Shown here: positions 32,335 through 40,705 of the stretch, piece by piece
Position numbering within the stretch: the stretch's first letter is position 1
Layout: the number at the start of each line of letters is the position of its first letter
Assembly: GCA_913020715.1 (NCBI GenBank)
Contig: CAJVZH010000008.1
Coordinates: 1 to 64,000, forward strand
Length of the DNA stretch: 64,000 nt
Reading direction: 5' to 3'
Origin: an uncultured Gammaproteobacteria bacterium
GTDB taxonomy: Bacteria > Pseudomonadota > Gammaproteobacteria > PS1 > Pseudothioglobaceae
Made by a program: the position numbers and the translations under genes
The notes under the pieces: generated by a model
What the model was told of the DNA's origin: nothing
What the model saw: only the letters and a program-made list of their open reading frames with translations
Database searches by the model: none

Positions 32335-33831
32335 ATGAAAATAAAGCAAAAACACCTGATAGATAGCATTTTTTCTGCACTCCAGTACATCTCTTATTAC
32401 CACTCGCCGGATTTCATTCGAGCGATGGTTGAGGCCTACGAAAAAGAGAGTAATGTGGGCGCTAAAAATGCCATCGGCCAAATCCTTATTAATTCAAAAA
32501 TGTGTGCTTTTGGCAAGCGACCTCTTTGTCAAGATACGGGCATTGTTAATATCTTTTTAGAAGTAGGTATGGATGTACAGTGGGATGCCGAACTTTCTGT
32601 TGACGAAATGATTAATGAGGGCGTTAGAAAAGCTTATACGCACCCAGATAATCCACTTAGAGCCTCCGTTGTGAGTGACCCAATATTTAGTAGAGTGAAC
32701 ACCAAAGACAACACCCCGGCAGTCATCCATACCAAAATGGTGAAGGGCGATAAACTGGATGTGATTGTTGCTGCAAAAGGTTGTGGCTCTGAAAACAAGG
32801 CTAAATTTACGGTTCTTAATCCCGATGACAATCTGACCGATTGGATTTTAAAGACAGTTCCTACCATGGGTGCTGGCTGGTGTCCGCCAGGCATACTGGG
32901 AATTGGTGTTGGTGGTACGCCGGAAAAAGCCATGCTAATGGCTAAAGCGTCACTAATGGATCCGATTGATATTAATGAAGTCAGAGCTAAAGACAATCCG
33001 TCTGAGATTGAAAAATTGCGACTTGATTTGTTCGAGAAAGTAAATAATTTGGGTATTGGTGCTCAGGGTTTGGGCGGTTTGACGACCGTGCTTGATGTTA
33101 AGATTCAAGATTACCCAACGCACGCTGCTTCGCAGCCGGTTGCGATTATTCCAAACTGCGCGGCTACCAGGCACGTCCACTTCACCCTTGATGGTTCAGG
33201 TGTGGCGCAATTACCACCGGTTGATTTCGACCTTTATCCTGACTTGGAGATGGACTATTCAAAATACATCAAAGTTAATTTGAACACGCTGACACGCGAG
33301 CAAATGCAAGATTGGGATATTGGTGACACATTACTATTAAGTGGCACCATTATTACCGGGCGAGATGCGGCACACAAAAGACTCAATGATATGGTCGAGT
33401 CTGGCGAAGGCTTGCCAGAAGGTGTTAATTTTGACAATAAGTTTATCTATTACGTTGGTCCAGTTGACGCTGTTGGCAATGAAGTGATTGGTCCTGCCGG
33501 CCCAACAACAGCCACTCGAATGGATAAGTTTACCGATATGATGCTGGAGAATACTGGCATTTTCGGTATGATTGGCAAGGCTGAGAGAGGCCCGAAAGCT
33601 GCTGAAAGTATTAAAAAACACCAGGCAAGTTATTTAATTGCCGTCGGTGGTGCTGCATACCTTATTTCCAAGTCCATCAAAAAATCGAAAGTTTTGGCTT
33701 TTGAGGAAATGGGTATGGAGGCTATTTACGAGTTCGAAGTAAAAGACATGCCTGTTGCTGTTGCCGTTGATACGCAAGGCAATAACATTCATAAAATTTT
33801 CAGTCAAATACCGGTTACTGAGATTAAGTAA
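32335..33831 (+). CDS. fumA: Class I fumarate hydratase (iron-sulfur, FumA type)
   Basis: This enzyme interconverts fumarate and malate in the TCA cycle using a [4Fe-4S] cluster. The 498 residues cover both the Fe-S hydrolyase alpha part (about 10-275) and the beta part (about 290-490); E. coli FumA has 548. Likely cluster cysteines are in RPLCQDTG and IPNCAATRH. The beta domain shows LSGTIITGRDAAHKRL and GPAGPTTATRMDKF. The stop overlaps the next start as TAATG. No class II fumC is present in the window. Confidence 0.93.
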   Translation: MKIKQKHLIDSIFSALQYISYYHSPDFIRAMVEAYEKESNVGAKNAIGQILINSKMCAFGKRPLCQDTGIVNIFLEVGMDVQWDAELSVDEMINEGVRKAYTHPDNPLRASVVSDPIFSRVNTKDNTPAVIHTKMVKGDKLDVIVAAKGCGSENKAKFTVLNPDDNLTDWILKTVPTMGAGWCPPGILGIGVGGTPEKAMLMAKASLMDPIDINEVRAKDNPSEIEKLRLDLFEKVNNLGIGAQGLGGLTTVLDVKIQDYPTHAASQPVAIIPNCAATRHVHFTLDGSGVAQLPPVDFDLYPDLEMDYSKYIKVNLNTLTREQMQDWDIGDTLLLSGTIITGRDAAHKRLNDMVESGEGLPEGVNFDNKFIYYVGPVDAVGNEVIGPAGPTTATRMDKFTDMMLENTGIFGMIGKAERGPKAAESIKKHQASYLIAVGGAAYLISKSIKKSKVLAFEEMGMEAIYEFEVKDMPVAVAVDTQGNNIHKIFSQIPVTEIK

Positions 33832-34118
33832 TGTATGTTGTCATTTTCACCGCCAAATTAAAACAGCTTGACGAGGGTTACTATGAGACTGCCGCCAAAC
33901 TTAAAGAGGTGGCTTTTGATCAATACAATTGCATCAAGTTTACTTCGTGCACCGAAGGCGATTTGGAAATAAGTACTTCTTATTGGCATTCTTTGGAAGA
34001 TATAAAACACTGGAAGCAGCATTCGGATCATTTGCAGGCACAAGAAAAGGGCAGAAAGGAGTGGTACGCCTCCTACGAAGTGCAAGTGACTGAGGTTTTA
34101 AGAGAGTACAAGCACTAG
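33831..34118 (+). CDS. Small protein of the antibiotic biosynthesis monooxygenase (ABM) fold
   Basis: The 95 residues resemble ABM/dimeric alpha-beta-barrel proteins: a first strand MYVVIFTAKL, EGYYETAAKLKEVAF-type helix, and the WHSLEDIKHWKQHSDHLQAQEKGR segment typical of heme-degrading or quinol-type monooxygenase relatives. The function is unknown. Its start overlaps the fumarase stop by one base, so it is translated with fumarase. The stop lies inside the inverted repeat that precedes rnpB. Confidence 0.75.
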   Translation: MYVVIFTAKLKQLDEGYYETAAKLKEVAFDQYNCIKFTSCTEGDLEISTSYWHSLEDIKHWKQHSDHLQAQEKGRKEWYASYEVQVTEVLREYKH

Positions 34119-34147
34119 GATTAACACGCCTAATCCTAGCGTATAAT
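34115..34147 (+). promoter_or_regulatory. rnpB promoter with overlapping 9-bp inverted repeat
   Basis: CTAGGATTA (34115-34123) and TAATCCTAG (34131-34139) are perfect inverted copies seven bases apart. A consensus -10 TATAAT (34142-34147) follows, and RNase P RNA starts eight bases later. The repeat covers the -35 and spacer region. It has no T-run, so it looks more like an operator, or a weak hairpin terminating the upstream mRNA, than an intrinsic terminator. Confidence 0.7.
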
Positions 34148-34154
34148 TCGCGCT

Positions 34155-34500
34155 GAAGTTGATCGGATAGTCGCTGGTGGCGTTTGCCATCAGAGGAAAG
34201 TCCGGGCTCCATAGAGCAAAGTGCTAGTTAACGGCTAGGCGCAGTGATGCGACGGAAAGTGCAGCAGAAAAGAAACCGCCTACTTGTAGGTAAGGGTGAA
34301 ATGGTGCGGTAAGAGCGCACCGCGCACTTGGTGACAAGTGTGGCAGGGTAAACCCCACTTGGAGCAAGCTCAAATAGGAAGGCACTGGCGTGGCTCGCGC
34401 TGTCTTCGGGTAGAGTGCTAAAGGTGCTTGGTGACAAGTACCGTAGATGAATGACTATCCTGATTTCGGTCAGACAGAACCCGGCTTATAGATCAACTTC
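34155..34500 (+). ncRNA. rnpB: RNase P RNA (bacterial type A)
   Basis: RNase P RNA is the ribozyme that matures tRNA 5' ends. Helix P1 is formed by GAAGTTGATC (34155-34164) and GATCAACTTC (34491-34500). The P4 strands GAGGAAAGTCCGGGCTC and ACAGAACCCGGCTTATAG are present, as is GGTGAAATGGTGCGGTAAGAGCGCACC (P8-P10 region). The order and length (about 346 nt) match the E. coli type. Two identical CTTGGTGACAAGT hairpins (34327-34339 and 34427-34439) fit P14 and P18 with GTGA tetraloops. No strong terminator is seen after P1. Confidence 0.97.
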
Positions 34501-34576
34501 ACTTATTTTAGAACGTGTTTCGCTTTGTTGTTATAATCACAGAACAAGCAACTTTATAATCGTTGGAGAAAGAGCG

Positions 34577-34906
34577 ATGACTTACGTATATTTAGCTTTA
34601 GCCATTGTCACTGAGGTGATTGGTACCAGTTTACTGAAGTCAACTGAAGAGTTTACTAAGACTGTTCCTAGTGTTATTGTTATCGTTTGTTATCTGCTTT
34701 CGTTTTGGTTGTTAACCCTTACTCTTAGGGAGATGGCTGTCGGCGTGATGTACGCTATTTGGTCCGGCCTTGGTATTGTTTTGGTGGCTGCTGTGGCGGC
34801 TATTTATTACAAACAAGTCCCTGATTTGGCGGCCATGGTCGGTATGGCATTAATCATTGCCGGCGTCCTGGTTATCCACCTGTTTTCAAGTTCGATACAA
34901 CATTAG
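34577..34906 (+). CDS. Small multidrug resistance (SMR/EmrE-like) transporter
   Basis: The 109-residue protein has four hydrophobic helices and closely follows EmrE. The essential membrane glutamate is Glu13 in IVTEVIGTSLLK, the loop EEFTKTVPS is conserved, and YAIWSGLGIVLV is the diagnostic third-helix motif. EmrE-type proteins expel quaternary cations by proton exchange; some relatives carry guanidinium or betaine/choline-like osmolytes. The start at 34577 follows GGAG by eight bases; a longer upstream frame would run into rnpB and is rejected. Two TATAAT boxes (34532-34537, 34555-34560) suggest its own promoter. Confidence 0.93.
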   Translation: MTYVYLALAIVTEVIGTSLLKSTEEFTKTVPSVIVIVCYLLSFWLLTLTLREMAVGVMYAIWSGLGIVLVAAVAAIYYKQVPDLAAMVGMALIIAGVLVIHLFSSSIQH

Positions 34907-35087
34907 ACGTACCTCTTCATCCTTGCAAATCTCAGTCTATATTGCATACAATAAACTTCTGAGTAAAGTTAAAATTAGCACCTATAACAGAAGAAACTTT
35001 AGGTCTATTGATGTCTTGTTGAATTTATTTCTATTATTCGGCTTAAAATATTAACTATTAATCTATTTTTGGTGTGATAATAAGAAC

Positions 35088-35579
35088 ATGTTTAAATTAG
35101 ACGAAAGAGATATTCAAATTCTTGCCATTCTTCAAGAGGAAGGCAGAATCACTAAAACGGCTTTGGCAGAGCGTTTGAGTTTATCTTTAACACCCTCATG
35201 GGATCGCTTGCAGCGCCTTGAAGAGGCTGGCATAATTGACGGCTACAGTTCGCGACTTTCATCAAAATTTATGAAAAACTTCCACTTGGTGATTACCGAG
35301 GTGGAATTAGAAAGCCATAAAGAGGGTGAGTTTGAGCGCTTTGAACAAGCGATTACCAGTTTTGACGAAGTGCAGTCTTGTTGGTCTGTTGGTGGTGGTT
35401 TGGATTATATTCTGCGCGTTTTGGTAGAAGACGTTGCTGGCTATCAGGCTTTTATTAATAAAGTGTTAAAAGCCGACATTGGTCTTCGTCGTTACTTCAG
35501 TTACGCCGTGATTAATAGTATCAAGGACGACAATGTTGTCCCTGACAGTCTGATTCGCAACTCCTCTGTAGCCAAGTAA
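35088..35579 (+). CDS. Lrp/AsnC-family transcriptional regulator
   Basis: The 163 residues comprise an N-terminal winged helix-turn-helix (LDERDIQILAILQEEGRITKTALAERL, then LSLTPSWDRLQRLEEAGII) and a C-terminal RAM ligand-binding domain (about 65-150). Lrp/AsnC proteins usually sense amino acids. It follows an SMR transporter by 181 nt and lies 2 kb before the catabolic operon at 37.6 kb, with prmC and rsxE on the other strand in between. It could control either neighbour; Lrp-family DoeX accompanies ectoine degradation genes in Halomonas. Confidence 0.92.
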   Translation: MFKLDERDIQILAILQEEGRITKTALAERLSLSLTPSWDRLQRLEEAGIIDGYSSRLSSKFMKNFHLVITEVELESHKEGEFERFEQAITSFDEVQSCWSVGGGLDYILRVLVEDVAGYQAFINKVLKADIGLRRYFSYAVINSIKDDNVVPDSLIRNSSVAK

Positions 35580-35612
35580 TTTTTCACCACTTAGCCCAAT
35601 TCTGTTTTGTTG

Positions 35613-36416
35613 CTATTGAACTTGCCCGAGTACGGCGCGATCAATACCGTTGTTGTCTTGAAAGCCCCTAACTTCGATAAAAGACTCCCGCATTAATCGC
35701 ATAATTTTCCTTTGTTGGTTGTAGCCATGCTCCAGTAGAAGATAACCGCCTGAGTTTAACTGCTTGGGTACGTGCTCGATAATCATGCGAATGTCATCAA
35801 GACCGTCGACACCTGAAACAAGCGCGCTAATCGGCTCAAATTGCAAATCTGATAGGTGTGGATCATTGGTTTCAACATAGGGTGGATTGCTGACAACTAG
35901 GTCAAAAGTTTGGCCGGGGACAGCTTCAAGCCAACTGCCATGGCTAAACTCAACCGAGTTTGCTATACCTTTGGCGTTGGATATTGCTACCTCAAGGGCC
36001 CCTATTGATTGATCGCTTGCACTGACTTGCCAGTTGGCGCATTTATCCGCCAAAGTGATGGCGATAATACCACTACCTGTGCCCAAATCCAACACTTTGG
36101 CTGACTTGTTTGAGTCGAATAAATCAAGGGCGATATCAATCAATAGTTCTGTTTCTGGCCTTGGAATTAGGGTGTCGCTAGTTACTTTAAAATCTAGGTG
36201 ATAAAAACCTTTGGAGCCAGATAAATAAGCAAAGGGTTCGCCACTTTGACGTTTTTGGACAAGGATATCAAGGCTTGCTAGCTCAGATGCACTAATCTTA
36301 TGATTTGGGTTAGTATATAGCGAAGACTTTGAGCAATCTAGCGCCAAGCCAAGCAGTCCTTCGATGTCAACAATATCACTTCGAAGAAAGTCTTGAATTG
36401 TTTTTGCCCTAGACAT
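35613..36416 (-). CDS. prmC: Release factor glutamine methyltransferase
   Basis: PrmC N5-methylates the glutamine of the GGQ motif of RF1 and RF2, raising termination efficiency. The 267 residues contain an N-terminal helical RF-binding domain, the SAM motif VLDLGTGSGIIAITLA (about 107-122), and the catalytic NPPY in VSNPPYVE. Usually prmC is next to prfA; here it follows rsxE after 21 nt, and prfA is not in the window. Confidence 0.96.
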   Translation of the reverse strand: MSRAKTIQDFLRSDIVDIEGLLGLALDCSKSSLYTNPNHKISASELASLDILVQKRQSGEPFAYLSGSKGFYHLDFKVTSDTLIPRPETELLIDIALDLFDSNKSAKVLDLGTGSGIIAITLADKCANWQVSASDQSIGALEVAISNAKGIANSVEFSHGSWLEAVPGQTFDLVVSNPPYVETNDPHLSDLQFEPISALVSGVDGLDDIRMIIEHVPKQLNSGGYLLLEHGYNQQRKIMRLMRESFIEVRGFQDNNGIDRAVLGQVQ

Positions 36417-36437
36417 GGAGTATCACACACAGGTTCA

Positions 36438-37124
36438 TTATTGCACCTGAACCTCGGTAAGGGCTTGTGGTGCTGCAGCGGTTTGTGTTGTTTTTTGTTT
36501 TGAATCCACTAAGTTTTTAAGCGCCACAATCAAGCCAAGGCCGATGAAAGCGCCGGGTGGTAAAAGAGCAATTAAGCTGCCTTGATAGTCATCAAAAAAT
36601 GTCATCGTTAGCGAGACACCAAATTCACCAAATAATAAATCGGCTTGATCAAAAAGCGTGCCATTGCCCAAGATTTCTCTCATGGCACCTAGTAACACCA
36701 ATACTGCTGTGAAGCCAAGACCCATCATCAAGCCGTCAAGCATAGATTTATCCCATGTATTTTTTGAGGCAAAAGCCTCGGCGCGACCCAAAATGGCACA
36801 GTTAGTAACAATCAGTGGTACAAAAATACCGAGGATTAAATACATGTCGTAGAAAAACGACTGCATGATAAGGTCGACGATGGTGACAAACGAGGCAATC
36901 AATAAAACGAAAATAGGGATTCTGACTTCCTTACGGATGTGATTTCGAAACAAAGATACCGTTACATTGGAGGCAATCAAAACAAAGGTTGTTGCCAGGC
37001 CTAGGCTAATGGCGTTAACCACATTGTTAGTCACCGCCAATAGTGGACACAAACCCAGCAAGGCCACTAAGGCCTGGTTGTTGCTCCAAAGGCCGTTTCG
37101 AGTAATTTTTGCGAAATCTTTCAT
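36438..37124 (-). CDS. rsxE: Electron transport complex subunit RsxE/RnfE
   Basis: RsxE is a membrane subunit of the Rnf ferredoxin:NAD oxidoreductase, which couples electron transfer to ion movement. The protein has about six hydrophobic segments and motifs [34 protein letters not shown] and [12 protein letters not shown]. These separate it from the related NqrD. The start chosen is the ATG at 37124 (228 residues), matching homologues; an in-frame ATG eight codons earlier exists. No other rnf gene is adjacent, which is unusual because rsxABCDGE normally forms one operon. Confidence 0.9.
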   Translation of the reverse strand: MKDFAKITRNGLWSNNQALVALLGLCPLLAVTNNVVNAISLGLATTFVLIASNVTVSLFRNHIRKEVRIPIFVLLIASFVTIVDLIMQSFFYDMYLILGIFVPLIVTNCAILGRAEAFASKNTWDKSMLDGLMMGLGFTAVLVLLGAMREILGNGTLFDQADLLFGEFGVSLTMTFFDDYQGSLIALLPPGAFIGLGLIVALKNLVDSKQKTTQTAAAPQALTEVQVQ

Positions 37125-37288
37125 TGCAGAGGTCTTTGCACAAACCATTTTAGATTTGATAGCGGGGTTTTAATTATTTTACAAGGCATATTTTTAGAAG
37201 CTCTACTTGTTGTCTAGCGAAAAAAATTAACGCGGGAAAATGGGGAAAACCCCCTATTCCTAAGGACTGAGGTGAGAAGTACTAAAAA

Positions 37289-37340
37289 GTGTAAAAAATT
37301 CTCATCAATAGCGAGTGCTATTAATTTTAAATTTTTACAC
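37289..37340. promoter_or_regulatory. Nested inverted repeats upstream of the 37.6 kb operon
   Basis: GTGTAAAAAATT (37289-37300) and AATTTTTACAC (37330-37340) face each other, one base unequal, and enclose a smaller perfect hairpin AATAGC-GAGT-GCTATT (37307-37322). It lies in the 439-nt AT-rich gap between divergent rsxE and the diaminopropionate lyase gene. A regulator site or cruciform is possible; the partner is unknown. Confidence 0.5.
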
Positions 37341-37443
37341 ATTTCTTACTCATTTTTATCACTCAGCAAATTATAAATGGTTTGCGCAAAGGTCTCTTAT
37401 ATTATATCAACAAGCCAGTCAGAGTAAACACCATGAGGCCGCC

Positions 37444-37463
37444 ATATTGGAAAAATCCAATAT
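37444..37463. promoter_or_regulatory. Perfect 8-bp inverted repeat, candidate operator
   Basis: ATATTGGA (37444-37451) and TCCAATAT (37456-37463) are perfect inverted copies around AAAA, 100 nt before the lyase ATG. There is no T-run, so it is not a terminator. The remaining sequence up to 37563 has a purine-rich TAGGAG at 37507-37512, too far from the ATG to serve it, and shows no gene. The lyase ATG itself lacks a clear Shine-Dalgarno. Confidence 0.55.
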
Positions 37464-37563
37464 TATTACTGAGTCGCTAATAAATACATAAGTTTTATGA
37501 TCCAAGTAGGAGTAAAAATAGAATTTTTTATCAAGTGCAACTATCTAATGATAGTTTTTATAT

Positions 37564-38757
37564 ATGACTACTGAATTCGAAAACGCCACAATTAAACACA
37601 CTTCGGGTAAACCGAACTCACACAAAGCCGCAATAGAGGTATTGCCTTTAGAGGGTTTCGTCTCTGCGATTGATGAGATATCTCAATGGGATAGCTACTC
37701 ACCGACACCGCTATTTAGCCTTAAAGACCTATCATCAAGCTTATCTCTAAATGAAGTGATGTATAAGGATGAAGGTCCACGATTTGGTCTAGGGAGTTTT
37801 AAGGCACTTGGCGGCTCTTACGCCGCGCTCAAAGTTTTGCAGCGAGAGATATCTAGAGCATTGAATGACATGGTTTCACTTGAAGATATACGCAATGGTA
37901 AATACAGCAAAGAAGCCTCAAAGATTACTTTGGTTTCAGCAACTGATGGCAATCATGGTCGGTCTCTTGCGTGGGGATGTAAGCGCTTCGGTGCGCCATG
38001 CAAAATATATATTCACGCAGAAGTCAGTGAGGGGCGAGCAGAAGCAATGCGTGATTTAGGCGCAGAAGTGATTCGTATAGAGGGCGACTATGACGATTCG
38101 GTAGACCTTGCTCGTTCTGAGGCGGAAGAAAACAATTGGTTTGTTGTATCTGACACTTCTTGGCCTGGATATTTTGAGCCACCTCGTGATGTTATGCACG
38201 GTTATGGGGTGATGATGTACGAGATTAGTGAATCATTAACTCAAATACCAACCCATGTTTTTATTCAAGGGGGATGTGGTGGTTTTGCGGGCTCCGTCTG
38301 TGCCTCTATTAGGCAGATTTGGGGCGATCAAGCGCCAAGAATTGTGATTGTTGAACCCCATATTGCTAACTGCTTGTTTGAGAGTTCAAAGGCAAATAAA
38401 GCACTGTTTGTCAAAATCAACGAGGAAAGCATTATGGCTGGACTGTCTTGTGGCGAGGCATCGGGTTTGGCGTGGGATATCATTGCCGAAGAGGCGAGTG
38501 ATTTTGTCACCATTCCTGAGGATGTCGTAGCTCCAACGGTTCGACTTTTGGCGCGACCTGAAGGCAATGATCCAATTATCGAAGCCGGAGAAAGCGCTGT
38601 GGCTGGTCTTGCAGCACTTATTTGCGTAGCAAAACAAAGCGATATTCGTGAGCAGCTCGGTTTGGATGAATCATCCCGTGTTCTGTTGTTTGGCTCTGAA
38701 GGGGTAACGGATAAGGCAATATTTGATACGATTATGACAGGAGACGACCATGGTTAA
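37564..38757 (+). CDS. Diaminopropionate ammonia-lyase-like PLP enzyme
   Basis: This is a fold-type II PLP enzyme of 397 residues. The cofactor lysine is K80 in GLGSFKALGGSYA, a version typical of diaminopropionate ammonia-lyases, and the phosphate loop is GGCGGFAGS. ATDGNHGRSLAWG and a C-terminal GSEGVTD also fit. Known members convert 2,3-diaminopropionate to pyruvate and two ammonia, and some act on serine or threonine. It opens a tightly packed operon; the M24 gene overlaps its last eight bases. Position suggests an EutB-like role, though the substrate is unproven. Confidence 0.85.
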   Translation: MTTEFENATIKHTSGKPNSHKAAIEVLPLEGFVSAIDEISQWDSYSPTPLFSLKDLSSSLSLNEVMYKDEGPRFGLGSFKALGGSYAALKVLQREISRALNDMVSLEDIRNGKYSKEASKITLVSATDGNHGRSLAWGCKRFGAPCKIYIHAEVSEGRAEAMRDLGAEVIRIEGDYDDSVDLARSEAEENNWFVVSDTSWPGYFEPPRDVMHGYGVMMYEISESLTQIPTHVFIQGGCGGFAGSVCASIRQIWGDQAPRIVIVEPHIANCLFESSKANKALFVKINEESIMAGLSCGEASGLAWDIIAEEASDFVTIPEDVVAPTVRLLARPEGNDPIIEAGESAVAGLAALICVAKQSDIREQLGLDESSRVLLFGSEGVTDKAIFDTIMTGDDHG

Positions 38758-39925
38758 CACCCCTGAACGCGGCTTTCGGGTCTCGGAGTTTGAGGCGCGT
38801 TTACAGCGAGTTCAAAGCCTGATGGCAGCTGATGGTTTGGATGGTATTTTGCTGATGACCGAGCCCGAGGTGCGCTACTTTAGTGGCTTTCACACGCTTT
38901 TTTGGCAAAGCCCCACACGCCCTTGGTTTTTATTTATACCGATTGACGGTAAACCGATAGCTGTCATTCCAGAAATTGGTGCTGCGCTGATGCGCGAAAC
39001 ATGGATTGAAGATATTCGCACATGGAGTGCACCTTCACCGGATGATGATGGCATCAGCTTGTTGTTGGATCTACTCATCCCATTGTCAAAGCGTAGTGCT
39101 CGCTTAGGCATTATGAAAGGACACGAGACTAGCTTGCGCATGCCGCTTGCTGATTACGAGCGATTGATGGCATCTCTTCCAGGTCTCGATTTGGTTGATG
39201 CTACCAGTATGATTCGCAGCTTGAGGATGGTTAAATCAGAAGCTGAAATTGAAAAAATCGCCCATATTTGCACAATAGCCTCAAATGCTTTTGCGCGTGC
39301 AAATGAGATTTTTTATGAAGGTCAGCCTTTTGCAGAAGTGTTTAGAGCTTTTCGAATGGAGTGCTTGGCACAAGGGGCGGACGACGTACCTTATTTGGCT
39401 GGTGGTGCTGACATTGGTGGCTATCAAGACATTATTTCACCACCTTCACAGCGCCTGTTGCAAAAGGGCGATATTTTGATGCTAGACACGGGCGCAACCT
39501 TTGATGGCTATTATTGTGACTTTGATCGTAATTATGCAATAGCAAAAGACGACGAATTGTCCCGCCGAGCGCATGATACGTTATGGCGTGCTACTGAAGC
39601 CGGATTGGCTGTTGCAAAGCCAGGAACAACGTGTCGAGAATTATTTCAAGCAATGGCCAAGGTTATTGCAGAAATGGATTGCCCCGAAGGCGATGTTGGG
39701 CGAATGGGGCATGGACTGGGTATGCAATTGACAGAGCAGCCTTCTCATGCGACTTTTGACGAAACGGTATTAGAGGAAAATATGGTTATTACTTTGGAAC
39801 CTTCCCTAGGCTACGGTGATGGACGTATCATGGTGCACGAAGAAAATATTGTTGTTCAAAATGGTGCACCGCGTCTTCTGTCTAAGCGCGCCGACCAGGT
39901 ATTGCCAATTATTGGTAGGAGTTGA
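38750..39925 (+). CDS. M24-family metallohydrolase (Xaa-Pro peptidase/ectoine hydrolase type)
   Basis: The 391 residues have a creatinase-type N-terminal domain (about 15-150) and a pita-bread catalytic domain. Metal ligands are visible: two aspartates in MLDTGATFDGYYCDFDR, a histidine in GRMGHGLGMQL, and glutamates in ITLEPSLG and MVHEENIVV. M24 members outside peptide cleavage include creatinase and ectoine hydrolase (DoeA/EutD), which open non-peptide C-N bonds. AGGAG lies eight bases before the ATG, inside the preceding gene. Placement with a PLP lyase and a racemase-family gene favours a small-molecule hydrolase. Confidence 0.85.
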   Translation: MVNTPERGFRVSEFEARLQRVQSLMAADGLDGILLMTEPEVRYFSGFHTLFWQSPTRPWFLFIPIDGKPIAVIPEIGAALMRETWIEDIRTWSAPSPDDDGISLLLDLLIPLSKRSARLGIMKGHETSLRMPLADYERLMASLPGLDLVDATSMIRSLRMVKSEAEIEKIAHICTIASNAFARANEIFYEGQPFAEVFRAFRMECLAQGADDVPYLAGGADIGGYQDIISPPSQRLLQKGDILMLDTGATFDGYYCDFDRNYAIAKDDELSRRAHDTLWRATEAGLAVAKPGTTCRELFQAMAKVIAEMDCPEGDVGRMGHGLGMQLTEQPSHATFDETVLEENMVITLEPSLGYGDGRIMVHEENIVVQNGAPRLLSKRADQVLPIIGRS

Positions 39926-39926
39926 T

Positions 39927-40676
39927 ATGAAGTTAGATTTTATAACAGATGGAGGCATCGGTAGTAAAGCTACTTTAGGTTTGATCGTCTTGCAGACCGA
40001 TGAAACCCTTGAATTTGAATTGGGAAAAGTGTTGCCAAAAGATGGTGTGGCGTTGTATCACAGTCGCATTCCAATGTGCAATGAGGTAAACTCAGACACC
40101 CTAAAGCAGATGCAAATTGACATACCGAATTCTGCTGCACTTTTACCGCCTGCACTTGCATTTGATGTCATTGGTTATGGTTGTACCTCTGGGGCTTGTC
40201 TTATTGGTCATGAAGCTGTGCGTGATGCCGTGCAACAGGCTCATCCTGAAGCCCAAGTCACTGATCCCATGAGTGCAATTATTGCGGCATGTGAGGTGCT
40301 GGGTGCTAAAAAACTAGGATTTCTCACGCCTTACGTTGCAGAAGTTTCAGCGCAAATGCGGGAAAAGCTTGAAGCCTCGGGTCACAGCGTTGTGGCTTTT
40401 GCTTCTTTCGAAGAAACGGAAGATAAGGTAGTTGCCAAAATTACTGAAACCTCCATTCTTGAGGCGATTGAATCTGTTGCCGCTCAAGCGGAGTGTGATG
40501 CAGTGGTTGTTTCTTGTACCAGTTTGCGCACAACAGACCTAGTTAAGGAGGCAGAGAGCCGCATAGGAAAGCCCGTTATATCGAGCAACCTAGCCATGGC
40601 GTGGCATATGATGACGCTAGCTAACTTGCCGCAAACTCAAGAACAATTTGGTAAGTTGCACGCGCTTATCACCTAG
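39927..40676 (+). CDS. Asp/Glu racemase-superfamily enzyme (EutA/maleate isomerase-like)
   Basis: The 249-residue protein retains both catalytic cysteines of the superfamily: GYGCTSGACLIG in the first half and VVVSCTSLRTTDL in the second. LGAKKLGFLTPYVAEV is the usual linker-domain start. Relatives are maleate isomerase, arylmalonate decarboxylase and EutA of ectoine utilisation. The start is the ATG at 39927, with TAGGAG five bases upstream and only one base after the M24 stop; a longer upstream frame overlaps the M24 gene and is rejected. Reaction and substrate are unknown. Confidence 0.85.
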   Translation: MKLDFITDGGIGSKATLGLIVLQTDETLEFELGKVLPKDGVALYHSRIPMCNEVNSDTLKQMQIDIPNSAALLPPALAFDVIGYGCTSGACLIGHEAVRDAVQQAHPEAQVTDPMSAIIAACEVLGAKKLGFLTPYVAEVSAQMREKLEASGHSVVAFASFEETEDKVVAKITETSILEAIESVAAQAECDAVVVSCTSLRTTDLVKEAESRIGKPVISSNLAMAWHMMTLANLPQTQEQFGKLHALIT

Positions 40677-40705
40677 CAACAATAACCACCCCAATCTGAA
40701 GAAAA

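Noticed and set aside
34327-34439. Repeated CTTGGTGACAAGT as a mobile or CRISPR-like repeat
   Set aside because: Only two copies, both internal hairpins of RNase P RNA.
34451-34576. N-terminal extension of the SMR transporter into rnpB
   Set aside because: The upstream codons are the 3' end of RNase P RNA; the true start at 34577 has a Shine-Dalgarno and matches EmrE.
37242-37254. GGGG-AAAA-CCCC hairpin as a terminator
   Set aside because: Four-pair stem without a T-run on either useful strand and upstream of both flanking genes.
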